Part shown: positions 32,396 to 39,873 of the stretch, one piece after another
How positions within the stretch are numbered: the stretch's first letter is position 1
Layout: the number at the start of each line of letters is the position of its first letter
Assembly (NCBI GenBank): GCA_900320085.1
Contig: ONRC01000057.1
Location: forward strand, 1-39,873
Length of the DNA stretch: 39,873 nucleotides
Source of the DNA: an uncultured Eubacteriales bacterium
GTDB taxonomy: Bacteria; Bacillota; Clostridia; Christensenellales; Aristaeellaceae
Direction of reading: 5' to 3'
Made by a program: the position numbers and the translations under genes
The notes under the pieces: model-generated
Database searches by the model: none
What the model was told of the DNA's origin: nothing
The model's input: only the letters and a program-made list of their open reading frames with translations

Positions 32396-34546
32396 ATGGA
32401 TTACAAAGCGTATTCAATGGAATTTGCGGGCCGTACCCTGACCCTGGAATTCGGCAAGTATGCCCAGCAGGCGGGCGGCAGCTGCCTGGTCCGCTACGGC
32501 GACACCGCCGTGCTGGTAAACGCCACCGCGTCGGACAAGCCCCGGGAGGGCGTGGACTTCTTCCCCCTGACCGTGGACTTTGAAGAAAAGCAGTATGCCG
32601 TGGGCAAGATCCCCGGCGGCTTCATCAAGCGCGAAGGCCGCCCCACCGAAAAGGCGACCCTGACCTGCCGCCTGATCGACCGTCCCCTGCGTCCCCTGTT
32701 CAACAAGGGCATGCGCAACGACGTGCAGGTAGTGGCCCAGACCCTGTCTGTAGACCCTGATTCCCCGCCGGAATTCCCCGCCATGCTGGGCTCCTCCATC
32801 GCCCTGATGGTGAGCAACATTCCCTGGGGCGGCCCCACCGCTGCCGTGGTGGTGGCCCGCGTGAACGGTCAGTTCATCATCAACCCCACCGAAGCCCAGG
32901 AAGCGGCCTCTGATATGCACGTCACCGTGGCGGGCACCAAGGACGCCATCATGATGGTGGAAGCAGGCGCCAAGGAAGTTTCCGAGGACGCCATGATGGA
33001 CGCCATCCTCTACGGCCATCAGTTCATCAAAGAGCTGGTGGAATTCCAGGAAAAGATCACCGCGGAAATCGGCAAGCCCAAGAGCGAATTCCCCCTGATC
33101 ACCACCGGCGACGACGTGAAGGCCGCCGTGCGTGAATACGCTTTGGAAAAGTGCGAATATATCTATTCCACCTATGTGCGCAAGGAACGCCAGGCCCGCG
33201 ACGCGGAAGTGTCCGCCGACGTGGTGGCGCACTTTGCCGACATCTTCCCGGGCCGGGAAGGCGAAGTGGCCGACGCCCTGTATTACCTGGGCAAAGAGGT
33301 CATGCGCAAGAAGATCCTGGAGCAGGGCATCCGTCCTGACGGCCGCAAGGTGGACGAAGTGCGTCCCATCTGGTGCGAAGTGGGCGTGCTGCCCCGTACC
33401 CACGGCAGCGCCGTGTTTACCCGCGGCGAAACCCAGGCCCTGACCATCACCACCCTGGGCATGGTGTCCGAAGCGCAGGAGCTGGACGGCCTGTCCAACG
33501 AAAAGACCAAGCGCTACATGCACCAGTACAATATGCCCTCCTACGCCACCGGCGAAGCGGGCCGTCTGCGCAGCCCCAACCGCCGCGAGATCGGCCACGG
33601 CGCGCTGGCGGAGCGCGCCCTGGTGCCCGTGATCCCCACCGAAGCGGAGTTCCCCTATGCGCTGCGCCTGGTTTCTGAAATCCTGGGCAGCAACGGTTCT
33701 TCCTCCATGGCTTCCGTGTGCGGCAGCACCTTGTCCCTGATGGACGCGGGCGTGCCGATTCACGCGCCCGTCGCCGGTGTGGCCATGGGCCTGATCCAGG
33801 ACCCCGAATCCGGCAAGATCGAAGTGCTCACCGACATCCAGGGCCTGGAAGACTTCCTGGGCGATATGGACTTTAAGGTGGCTGGCACCATGAACGGTAT
33901 CACCGCCATCCAGATGGACATCAAGATCAAGGGTATCAACCGCGAGATCCTGAGCCGCGCCCTGAACCAGGCTTTGAAGGGCCGCCTGCACATCCTGGGC
34001 ATCATGCTGGAGACCATTGGCCGTCCCCGTGAGAACCTGAGCAAGTTCGCGCCCAAGATCATCACCTTCTCCATCAACCCCGAAAAGATCAGCGAGGTCA
34101 TCGGCCCCCGCGGCAAGATGATCAACAAGATCATCGACGAAACCGGTGTCAAGATCGACATCGAGGACGACGGCCGCGTGTTCATCTCCACCGCCGATCA
34201 GGCCGCCGCCGACAAGGCCAAGAGCCTGATCATGGGCATTGCCAAGGATATCGAAGTGGGCGACGTGTTCACCGGCAAGGTGGTCCGCATCATGAACTTC
34301 GGCGCTTTCGTGGAGCTGGCCGGCGGCAAGGACGGCATGATCCACATTTCCAAGCTGGATAACAAGCGCGTGGAAAAGGTGGAAGACGTGGTCAACGTGG
34401 GCGACGAACTGGAAGTGAAGGTCTGCGAGATCGACTCTCAGGGCCGCATCAACCTGATTCGCAACGACATCGTGTACGATAATCCCACCTTCACCCGCTC
34501 CGCCCCCGCTGGCACCCGCCCGCCCCGCCGGGATGGACGGAAGTAA
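32396..34546 (+). CDS. pnp: Polynucleotide phosphorylase
   Basis: 716 residues. Two RNase PH domains (about 10-230 and 310-545) are joined by an all-alpha linker. Conserved blocks include F-F-P-L-T-V-D-F-E-E-K-Q-Y-A, R-L-I-D-R-P-L-R-P-L-F, and G-S-N-G-S-S-S-M-A-S-V-C-G in the active second domain. A KH domain with I-G-P-R-G-K-M-I is near 565, and an S1 domain with G-K-V-V-R-I-M-N-F-G-A-F-V-E is near 630-700. It degrades RNA 3' to 5' using phosphate, in the cytoplasm, often with RNase E/Y complexes. AGGAG lies ten bases before the ATG at 32396. A hairpin-rich leader precedes it. Confidence 0.98.
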   Translation: MDYKAYSMEFAGRTLTLEFGKYAQQAGGSCLVRYGDTAVLVNATASDKPREGVDFFPLTVDFEEKQYAVGKIPGGFIKREGRPTEKATLTCRLIDRPLRPLFNKGMRNDVQVVAQTLSVDPDSPPEFPAMLGSSIALMVSNIPWGGPTAAVVVARVNGQFIINPTEAQEAASDMHVTVAGTKDAIMMVEAGAKEVSEDAMMDAILYGHQFIKELVEFQEKITAEIGKPKSEFPLITTGDDVKAAVREYALEKCEYIYSTYVRKERQARDAEVSADVVAHFADIFPGREGEVADALYYLGKEVMRKKILEQGIRPDGRKVDEVRPIWCEVGVLPRTHGSAVFTRGETQALTITTLGMVSEAQELDGLSNEKTKRYMHQYNMPSYATGEAGRLRSPNRREIGHGALAERALVPVIPTEAEFPYALRLVSEILGSNGSSSMASVCGSTLSLMDAGVPIHAPVAGVAMGLIQDPESGKIEVLTDIQGLEDFLGDMDFKVAGTMNGITAIQMDIKIKGINREILSRALNQALKGRLHILGIMLETIGRPRENLSKFAPKIITFSINPEKISEVIGPRGKMINKIIDETGVKIDIEDDGRVFISTADQAAADKAKSLIMGIAKDIEVGDVFTGKVVRIMNFGAFVELAGGKDGMIHISKLDNKRVEKVEDVVNVGDELEVKVCEIDSQGRINLIRNDIVYDNPTFTRSAPAGTRPPRRDGRK

Positions 34547-34559
34547 TGGATAATAATTA

Positions 34560-34624
34560 GGGGGAAACCGCTCTTTGGAGGCCAAAGAGCGGTTTCCCCC
34601 CAAACCCCCTTTCCGAGAAAACCG
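34560..34624 (-). repeat. GGGGGAAACC palindromic repeat, copy B
   Basis: Perfect 19-bp arms 34560-34578 and 34582-34600, loop AGG, then a tail that on the minus strand reads CGGTTTTCTCGGAAAGGGGG. It matches copy A (19323-19384) in order and sequence but on the opposite strand. It lies 14 bases after the pnp stop codon. Confidence 0.75.
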
Positions 34625-34746
34625 AATAGGGGAACGCAGGTGAATTGTTTTGTGATAATTGCCTGATGCAAGGGGGAAGCTAATACAGTTTCCTCCTTGT
34701 TTATTTCAGTGTAATTTATCTCTGCCTTTCCAAGGAGGAAAACCAG

Positions 34747-35319
34747 ATGAACCCCATCCGGCGCAAATCATACGCCCCCAAGTTTTCGATGTGCGTTCAG
34801 CCTGCGTTCATCATCGGTACGAACAACGAGGACGGCACCGATAATTTTGCCCCGATCACCTGGGTCAGCGTGACCTGTGAGGGAGAGGACTATTTGCTGG
34901 TCGTCAGCATGTTTGGAACGAAAACGACAAAGCAGAATGTCATCCGCACCGGCAGGCTGAGCGTGAACCTCGTCAGCCAAAGCATCCTGCCGCTCATGGA
35001 TTATTTTGGCACCCACCACGCCCGGGACGGCAGAAAGGACAAAGTCCCCTATCATGTTTCCCGCGGCGTTGCGGTGGATGTGCCCGTGCTGGAGGAAAGC
35101 CCATGGGTTTATGAATGTGAAGTGGAGAAGTCAGTGCCCGTTGGCGCCTCCACCACCTTTTTCTGCCGCATCAAAAATGTGCAGATCGACGAACGGCTGG
35201 AGGCTCAGGACGCTTTCTCCATTGACCTGACCCGGCTTGACCCGGTGATTTATTCTGGTTTATACCATAGTATTGGCAATGTGCTGGGGAAAATCGGTGA
35301 TTTTTCCCAAGCGGAATAA
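34747..35319 (+). CDS. Flavin reductase-like FMN-binding protein
   Basis: 190 residues. The split-barrel flavin reductase pattern is visible: P-A-F-I-I-G-T-N-N-E-D-G-T-D-N-F-A-P-I-T-W then V-S-V-T-C-E, L-V-V-S-M-F-G-T-K-T-T-K-Q-N and S-V-N-L-V. Such proteins bind FMN and use NAD(P)H to reduce flavins or small acceptors; the partner is unknown. AAGGAGG is eight bases before the ATG at 34747. It lies between pnp and the M16 protease gene and reads in the same direction, 24 bases before the latter. Confidence 0.8.
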   Translation: MNPIRRKSYAPKFSMCVQPAFIIGTNNEDGTDNFAPITWVSVTCEGEDYLLVVSMFGTKTTKQNVIRTGRLSVNLVSQSILPLMDYFGTHHARDGRKDKVPYHVSRGVAVDVPVLEESPWVYECEVEKSVPVGASTTFFCRIKNVQIDERLEAQDAFSIDLTRLDPVIYSGLYHSIGNVLGKIGDFSQAE

Positions 35320-35343
35320 CCTCGACAGCAGAAGGAGCAACCC

Positions 35344-36588
35344 ATGGAAAAATTCGTGCTGGATAATGGCCTGATCGTTTTGGTGGAGCCCATGCCCTAC
35401 CTGCGTTCCGTATCCATCGGCGCGTGGGTGAAGGCGGGCAGCATGCTGGAAGCGCCGGGCGAAAACGGCCTTTCCCACTTTATGGAGCACATGGCCTTCA
35501 AGGGCACAGCGAAGCGCTCCGCCCGGCAGATCGCGGAGGAGATGGACGCTATCGGCGGTCACCTGAACGCCGCCACCAGCAAGCTGTGCACCAACTATTA
35601 CGCCAAGGTGATCGACGAGGACCTGCCCATCGCGGCGGACATCCTGGCCGACATCGTGTGCAATCCCGCCCTGGACCCCGCCGAGACCGACAAGGAGCGG
35701 GGCGTGGTGCTGGAGGAGATCGCCATGGTGGAGGACTCCCCGGAGGACGTGGTGTACGACGTGCTGGCGGAGGCTGTGTTCGGGGAACAATCCCTGGGCC
35801 AGACCATCCTGGGCCCTGCCGAAAAGCTGCAAGTCTATACTCCGGACGACCTGCGCGCGTTCCGTCAGCGCCATTACGGCCCCCAGAACGCCGTGGTGGC
35901 TTTGGCTGGCAACGTGGACGTGCAGCGGGCCAGGGACCTGATGGAAGAAAAGTTCGGCGGCTGGACCGGTGCGGAAGGGGAGGAGTTTCCTCAGGCCGTG
36001 GCGATCGACGAGCCTCGCAAGCTGGCAAAAGAAAAGGACACGGAACAGGTGCATCTGTGCGTGTCCTACCGCAGCCATGAGATGGGCAGCCCGGACGTAT
36101 ACCCCACCGCGGTGCTGAATAACATTTTAGGCGGCGGCATGTCCTCACGCCTGTTCCAGCGTATCCGCGAGGATCTGGGCATGGCCTACACCGTGTACTC
36201 CGGCCCCAGCAGCTATCCCCACTGCGGCGAGTTCACCATCTACGCCGCCACCAACCCCAAGCACGCCAAAACCGTGCTGGAGCAGATCGACATCGAGATC
36301 AAGAAGCTGCTGGAGGGCGGCGCGACCGAAAAGGAATTCACCATGAGCAAGGCCCAGCTCAAGGGCAGCTTTATCCTGGGGCTGGAGAGCGCCTATAACC
36401 GCATGAGCGCCTTAGGCCACAACCAGATTCTGCTGAATAAAATCATCCCGCCCGAAGAAACCATCGCCGCCATCGAGGCCGTCACCCTGGACGACGTGGC
36501 CGAAGCCGCCCGCCGCATCCTGACCGGACCCCGGGCTTATGCTGTGGTTGGAAGAAAAGCGGAAAAGTATTTGCAGTATATGAATTGA
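35344..36588 (+). CDS. M16-family zinc metallopeptidase
   Basis: 414 residues. The inverted zinc motif H-F-M-E-H is at 45-49 (H45, E48, H49), and the third ligand region V-L-E-E-I-A-M is near 122-128. The C-terminal half has G-L-G-M-A-Y-T-V-Y-S and a second M16 fold. This is the YmxG/PepR type that often follows pnp in Firmicutes; the substrates are small peptides or processing targets, not settled. AAGGAG precedes the ATG at 35344 by about seven bases. Unlike many M16 proteins it is a single polypeptide with no inactive partner gene next to it. Confidence 0.9.
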   Translation: MEKFVLDNGLIVLVEPMPYLRSVSIGAWVKAGSMLEAPGENGLSHFMEHMAFKGTAKRSARQIAEEMDAIGGHLNAATSKLCTNYYAKVIDEDLPIAADILADIVCNPALDPAETDKERGVVLEEIAMVEDSPEDVVYDVLAEAVFGEQSLGQTILGPAEKLQVYTPDDLRAFRQRHYGPQNAVVALAGNVDVQRARDLMEEKFGGWTGAEGEEFPQAVAIDEPRKLAKEKDTEQVHLCVSYRSHEMGSPDVYPTAVLNNILGGGMSSRLFQRIREDLGMAYTVYSGPSSYPHCGEFTIYAATNPKHAKTVLEQIDIEIKKLLEGGATEKEFTMSKAQLKGSFILGLESAYNRMSALGHNQILLNKIIPPEETIAAIEAVTLDDVAEAARRILTGPRAYAVVGRKAEKYLQYMN

Positions 36589-36594
36589 ACGGAG

Positions 36595-36632
36595 GAGCGG
36601 AACCGGGCGGGGCTCGATTCCGCTCGCCGTTT
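36595..36632 (+). terminator. Weak terminator-like hairpin after the M16 gene
   Basis: GAGCGGAA (36595-36602) pairs with TTCCGCTC (36618-36625), followed by only three T at 36629-36631. Moderate evidence. Confidence 0.35.
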
Positions 36633-36690
36633 CAGAAAAACAAACGTGGCAAAAAGAAGAAAAACAATTCAAAAATTGCAAAAATAACGC

Positions 36691-36719
36691 TTGACAGATA
36701 TGATGATTTGTGCTAAAAT
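36691..36719 (+). promoter_or_regulatory. Promoter of the tRNA cluster
   Basis: -35 TTGACA (36691-36696), 17-bp spacer, -10 TAAAAT (36714-36719). The first tRNA starts 63 bases downstream. Confidence 0.85.
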
Positions 36720-36781
36720 TCATTTCTGTCAGCAGGGATGGTTCCTCTGTGAACTGCCTTCGACACAGCTTGCGGCGACAT

Positions 36782-36855
<74 letters not shown>

Positions 36856-36868
36856 TCCATCCGCTTAT

Positions 36869-36946
36869 GGTGGGTATAGTTCAGTTGGTTAGGGCGCCAG
36901 ATTGTGGCTCTGGAGATCGTGGGTTCGAGTCCCACTACCCACCCCA
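36869..36946 (+). tRNA. tRNA-His (anticodon GTG)
   Basis: Acceptor GTGGGTA pairs with TACCCAC, with the extra 5' G at 36869 expected for His. Anticodon stem CCAGA/TCTGG, loop TTGTGGC. CCA is encoded at 36944-36946. Confidence 0.95.
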
Positions 36947-36969
36947 TTTTCCTGTATGGCTTCTGCCAT

Positions 36970-37044
36970 TGGGGTGTAGCCAAGCGGTAAGGCAAGGGAC
37001 TTTGACTCCCTCATTCGTAGGTTCGATCCCTGCCACCCCAGCCA
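36970..37044 (+). tRNA. tRNA-Gln (anticodon TTG)
   Basis: Acceptor TGGGGTG pairs with CACCCCA; anticodon stem AGGGA/TCCCT with loop CTTTGAC. CCA encoded. Confidence 0.95.
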
Positions 37045-37048
37045 TTGT

Positions 37049-37121
37049 GACCCATTAGCTCAGGTGGTAGAGCACTTGACTTTTAATCAAGGTGTCCGGG
37101 GTTCGAGTCCCCGATGGGTCA
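37049..37121 (+). tRNA. tRNA-Lys (anticodon TTT)
   Basis: Acceptor GACCCAT pairs with ATGGGTC; anticodon stem TTGAC-like with loop CTTTTAA. CCA not encoded. Confidence 0.95.
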
Positions 37122-37170
37122 TTTCCTTTCGGAAATGTCCGGCGGGTATAAGCGGTGGGGACATTTACCT

Positions 37171-37254
37171 GCGGGCGTGGCGGAATGGCAGACGCGCCAG
37201 ACTTAGGATCTGGTGCCGAGAGGCGTAAGAGTTCAAGTCTCTTCGTCCGCACCA
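37171..37254 (+). tRNA. tRNA-Leu (anticodon TAG)
   Basis: Acceptor GCGGGCG pairs with CGTCCGC; anticodon stem CCAGA/TCTGG with loop CTTAGGA, and a long variable arm (GCCGAGAGGC) as expected for Leu. CCA encoded. Confidence 0.95.
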
Positions 37255-37275
37255 GTAACACCCCAAACTTCCTAT

Positions 37276-37351
37276 GCGGTAGTAGCTCAGTTGGTAGAGC
37301 GCCACCTTGCCAAGGTGGAGGTCGCGAGTCCGAGCCTCGTCTACCGCTCCA
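37276..37351 (+). tRNA. tRNA-Gly (anticodon GCC)
   Basis: Acceptor GCGGTAG pairs with CTACCGC; anticodon stem CCACC/GGTGG, loop TTGCCAA. CCA encoded. Confidence 0.95.
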
Positions 37352-37354
37352 TTT

Positions 37355-37428
<74 letters not shown>

Positions 37429-37472
37429 GCTTCCGGGGCTTCAGATGCTTTGCTTCGCGAGTTGCCCCTCAT

Positions 37473-37545
37473 GCGCCATTAGCTCAGTTGGTAGAGCACC
37501 TGACTCTTAATCAGGGTGTCCCGGGTTCGAGTCCCTGATGGCGCA
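37473..37545 (+). tRNA. tRNA-Lys (anticodon CTT)
   Basis: Acceptor GCGCCAT pairs with ATGGCGC; anticodon stem CTGA/TCAG, loop CTCTTAA. CCA not encoded. Confidence 0.95.
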
Positions 37546-37550
37546 TTTCC

Positions 37551-37585
37551 AATCCTTACAGTATCATGGCTGTAAGGATTTTTTT
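37551..37585 (+). terminator. Intrinsic terminator of the tRNA cluster
   Basis: AATCCTTACAG (37551-37561) pairs perfectly with CTGTAAGGATT (37570-37580), followed by seven T in all. Confidence 0.9.
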
Positions 37586-37654
37586 ATGATTCATTGTATA
37601 TTTTTTTCCTTCTCCGGGAAAAACAAGCATAAGAAAACGCAAGGAGGAAACACA

Positions 37655-38893
37655 ATGAATCCATTTCAATTGAAGCCCGAAAAAATATCCGAGCAGTTTA
37701 TGGACTGGCAGCGTATCTATCCCCGTTCCTACGACAAGATGGAGGTGGATCCCTACACCCGCGTGCGGGTGATTCTCATGAACGGCACGGAGTTTGAATC
37801 CGCCGGGTACTCCCACCAGTTCCAGCGCCACGAAAGCAACAACGATTTGCGGCGGGAGCTGGCCATGATGCGAAGGCAGGAACAGCAGCAACAAAAGAAG
37901 ATCGCCTGCTTAAAACCCATGGACGAAACCGTGCTGGAGCACACCATCGGCTACGAGCAATTGGCCGTTGACCTGACCGCGAGCCTGGCCAAGCGCGTCA
38001 CCTGCGCGAACGTGAAGTCCGCCCTGGATTTCGCCCTGCTGGAGGACTTTGACCACCTGTACCGCTACGCCGACCTGATGGAAATGGAGCACGGCCAGTA
38101 CGCCGAAAAGCTGGTGGGGGACTACACGGAAATCATGCCGGGCCGTCCCACCATCTCCGAGCACCGCTGCCCCATGGACGCCCTGTGCATGCCCGGCAAG
38201 CCCGACGCAGCGCTGTTTGACAAAATGGCTGTGCAGATCATCACCGCCGCCGAGCAGCAGACCATGAACTATTACATGAACGTGTGCAATCTCTACACCT
38301 CCGACCTGGGCCGCAGGCTGTACCAGGAAATCGGCATGATCGAGGAGCAGCACGTGACCCAGTACGGAAGCCTCCTGGACCCCAACTGCACCTGGCTGGA
38401 AGGGCTGCTGATGCACCAGTATGTGGAAGCGTATCTGTATTATTCCTGCATGGAGGACGAGACCGACCAGAACGTGCGGAAGGTGTGGGAGGACTTCTTC
38501 CAGATGGAGGTGGCGCATCTGCACAAAGCGGCCGATCTGCTCAAACAATATGAAAAGAAGGACTGGCAGCAGGTTATCCCCGGCGGTGAATTTCCCGAAC
38601 CCTTCCACTTTGAACCCAACATCGACTATGTGCGCGCCGCGCTGAACATGGTGGACTTCACGGCGGAAAAGGAAATCTTCAAGCCGGTCAGCATGCTCCC
38701 CAGGGATTACGATTTCTTTGTGTACCAGAAGGCGGTCAACGCCAATGTGGATTCCGTGCCCAGCCACCAGGTCATCGACCGTGCCATCCGCAAGCTGGGC
38801 CGCGACTACCGCGCTGAAACCGCTCCCAATCCCATTCCCGGCTTGCAGAACCGGACGGTGGACAATACCGCGCTGGGGCGAATTTACCAATAA
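37655..38893 (+). CDS. Ferritin-like superfamily protein with two putative diiron helical bundles
   Basis: 412 residues. Residues about 90-150 and 190-300 are helical and carry ferritin-like metal ligand patterns: E-D-F-D-H near 130-134, E-M-E-H near 143-146, I-E-E-Q-H near 229-233 and M-E-V-A-H near 284-288. This suggests a helical bundle able to hold two irons, perhaps a tandem pair. A short Gln-rich coil lies at about 74-80. The exact family is not recognised; related proteins deal with oxidative stress or iron in anaerobes. AAGGAGG is seven bases before the ATG at 37655. The next gene starts nine bases after its stop, so they are likely cotranscribed. Confidence 0.65.
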   Translation: MNPFQLKPEKISEQFMDWQRIYPRSYDKMEVDPYTRVRVILMNGTEFESAGYSHQFQRHESNNDLRRELAMMRRQEQQQQKKIACLKPMDETVLEHTIGYEQLAVDLTASLAKRVTCANVKSALDFALLEDFDHLYRYADLMEMEHGQYAEKLVGDYTEIMPGRPTISEHRCPMDALCMPGKPDAALFDKMAVQIITAAEQQTMNYYMNVCNLYTSDLGRRLYQEIGMIEEQHVTQYGSLLDPNCTWLEGLLMHQYVEAYLYYSCMEDETDQNVRKVWEDFFQMEVAHLHKAADLLKQYEKKDWQQVIPGGEFPEPFHFEPNIDYVRAALNMVDFTAEKEIFKPVSMLPRDYDFFVYQKAVNANVDSVPSHQVIDRAIRKLGRDYRAETAPNPIPGLQNRTVDNTALGRIYQ

Positions 38894-38902
38894 AAAATCT
38901 GT

Positions 38903-39463
38903 ATGCTGAAACGTTTTCGCCGCGGCCTGGAATCCTGGGGGCATTATTTGCTGGCGCTGCTGTGCGCGGGGGTGATCCTGCTGTCGGCGGCGTGGACGCG
39001 GGAGCAGAGAGCAGGCGAGAGCTTGGACCGTCTGGCTGTTTCTGATCAAAGCCAGCGGCTTTCCCAGGTAACCCCGCCGCCTGATCGGGAAACCTGCGGC
39101 AGGCCGACAGCGGGTGAAATCATACGGGGATACTCCGATGAAATCGTTTATTTCCCTGGGACGCGCTCATGGCAAGCGCACCGTGCGGTTGATTTTGCCG
39201 CTGCGGAGGGGGAAAGGGTGCGCGCCATGCTGGAGGGAACGGTGGTTTCCTGCCGGGATGGATGCGTTGTGATGCGGCATGAAAACGGTCTGGAGAGCTC
39301 GTATCGCGGACTTGAACGCATCGAAGCGGAAGCAGGACAGCAGCTTAGGAAAGGCGCTGTGCTGGGCACAGCCGGAGGCCGCGTGCCGCATGAGGGCAGA
39401 GGACATATCTGCGTATCTTTGACGGAAAACGGTGTGCCTGTCCCGTTTACAATCGAAAATTGA
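38903..39463 (+). CDS. M23-like (LytM domain) membrane protein, degenerate, SpoIIQ-like
   Basis: 186 residues. Residues 13-31 form one membrane helix, then the protein faces outward. The LytM/M23 fold covers about 85-180: H-R-A-V-D-F gives the first ligands (H93, D97), V-V-M-R-H-E-N-G-L is usual, but the final H-x-H reads G-H-I-C (H168, C170). One zinc ligand is thus a cysteine. Its size, single helix and altered site fit the SpoIIQ group of sporulation channel proteins, where catalysis is often lost; this is an inference. No Shine-Dalgarno is seen, so translation may be coupled to the ferritin-like gene. Confidence 0.65.
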   Translation: MLKRFRRGLESWGHYLLALLCAGVILLSAAWTREQRAGESLDRLAVSDQSQRLSQVTPPPDRETCGRPTAGEIIRGYSDEIVYFPGTRSWQAHRAVDFAAAEGERVRAMLEGTVVSCRDGCVVMRHENGLESSYRGLERIEAEAGQQLRKGAVLGTAGGRVPHEGRGHICVSLTENGVPVPFTIEN

Positions 39464-39465
39464 AC

Positions 39466-39492
39466 ATGACCGCCGCGTTGCGTGGCGGTCAT
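39466..39492 (+). terminator. Candidate terminator after the M23-like gene
   Basis: ATGACCGCC (39466-39474) pairs perfectly with GGCGGTCAT (39484-39492). Only a short ATTT follows, so termination may be weak. Confidence 0.5.
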
Positions 39493-39610
39493 ATTTGCGT
39501 TTGTGGCGCAATACGAATCCCCATGTTGCCAGTTTGTTCATCCTATGGATCGCAAATTATGTGAAAAACACTGAAAAATACGAAATTGCAGAAATCAGCA
39601 TGGTCCTGTA

Positions 39611-39638
39611 TTGACAAGAATTGCGCTTCCAATATAAT
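39611..39638 (+). promoter_or_regulatory. Sigma-A promoter of the MATE gene
   Basis: -35 TTGACA (39611-39616), 16-bp spacer, -10 TATAAT (39633-39638). Confidence 0.85.
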
Positions 39639-39676
39639 GGAAAGGAACCGCAGAATACAGATGAGGTGAAATCAGA

Positions 39677-39873
39677 ATGGCATCTATGCTTTCCAGAGCG
39701 AAAAGCACCCTGATCGGCGACCGCGCTTTTTACCGCGCAGTGCTGGCCATTATTATTCCGGTGATCATTCAAAGCAGCATTTCCAACTTTGTCAACTTCC
39801 TGGACAACCTGATGGTGGGCGCGCTGGGCGACGCCCAGATGAGCGGCGTGTCCATCGCCAACCAGCTGAACTT
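39677..39873 (+). CDS. MATE-family efflux transporter, N-terminal fragment
   Basis: Only the first 65 codons are inside the window. The segment F-Y-R-A-V-L-A-I-I-I-P-V-I-I-Q-S-S-I followed by N-F-V-N-F-L-D-N-L-M-V-G-A-L-G and M-S-G-V-S-I-A-N-Q is the start of the first MATE repeat. MATE exporters remove drugs or metabolites using Na+ or H+. The ATG at 39677 is preceded by GAGGTG, a modest ribosome site, and by a strong promoter. Confidence 0.85.
   Translation, partial: MASMLSRAKSTLIGDRAFYRAVLAIIIPVIIQSSISNFVNFLDNLMVGALGDAQMSGVSIANQLN

Noticed and set aside
32414..34603. A very long minus-strand open frame opposite pnp, and similar ones opposite tex, the GH13 gene, metNIQ and the glycosidase
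   Set aside because: They mirror GC-rich codon use of the sense gene, have low-complexity His/Gly/Val content, no ribosome sites and no family pattern.
39432..39614. Open frame after the M23-like gene
   Set aside because: It overlaps a hairpin and the gap before the MATE promoter, with no ribosome site and no recognisable pattern.

Overview
The window looks like chromosome of a GC-rich Clostridia-type Firmicute, probably a gut anaerobe. Signs of this are strong AAGGAGG ribosome binding sites, sigma-A promoters with spacers of almost always 17 bp, frequent TTG starts, a methionine NIQ transporter, ATP-type PEP carboxykinase, a glycogen synthase, the order rpsO-pnp-M16 protease, and a Tex protein. 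The genus cannot be named from the sequence. No phage, plasmid, IS element or CRISPR array is visible.

Region 1 (1-4354): the 3' end of a polyamine-binding protein gene, a secreted phosphodiester glycosidase carrying two peptidoglycan-binding domains, then a leftward operon of an UlaG-like metallo-hydrolase, a short-chain dehydrogenase and a ThuA-like protein. Region 2 (4253-6838): a leftward GH13 cyclomaltodextrinase-type enzyme with a promoter and a near-consensus cre site, bracketed by two oppositely oriented copies of a roughly 95-bp inverted-repeat element. Region 3 (6839-11628): a 797-residue secreted SH3/peptidoglycan-binding protein with an unrecognised C-terminal domain, a DIP1984 protein, a DUF3237 protein and an alpha/beta-hydrolase esterase.

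Region 4 (11629-15759): a decayed LacI-type regulator, a coding remnant resembling the N terminus of a Tet(M)-type GTPase, a full-length Tet(M)-type ribosomal protection GTPase and a glycerate 2-kinase. Region 5 (15835-25400): pckA with a frameshift, a ferredoxin-domain aldo/keto reductase, metNIQ behind a long leader, a secreted protein of unknown function, and a TetR-aldo/keto reductase pair with its own operator. Region 6 (25494-31072): tex, glgA, a HIT protein, and an orphan PhnD-type binding protein interrupted by one extra base.

Region 7 (31073-36632): a candidate C-rich small RNA with a perfect promoter and a terminator, then rpsO, a dense chain of hairpins, pnp, a flavin reductase-like gene and an M16 protease. 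Region 8 (36691-39873): eight tRNA genes behind one promoter, a ferritin-like protein, a degenerate M23 (SpoIIQ-like) protein and the 5' end of a MATE exporter.

Central carbon metabolism (pckA, glycerate kinase, glgA, GH13) and cell-envelope proteins (peptidoglycan-binding, SH3, M23) dominate. Several unrelated families of short palindromic repeats lie between the genes, two of them present twice in this window. The strongest candidates for something new are the small RNA at 31467-31582, the repeat family around the GH13 gene, the hairpin chain between rpsO and pnp, and the C-terminal domain of the 797-residue protein.
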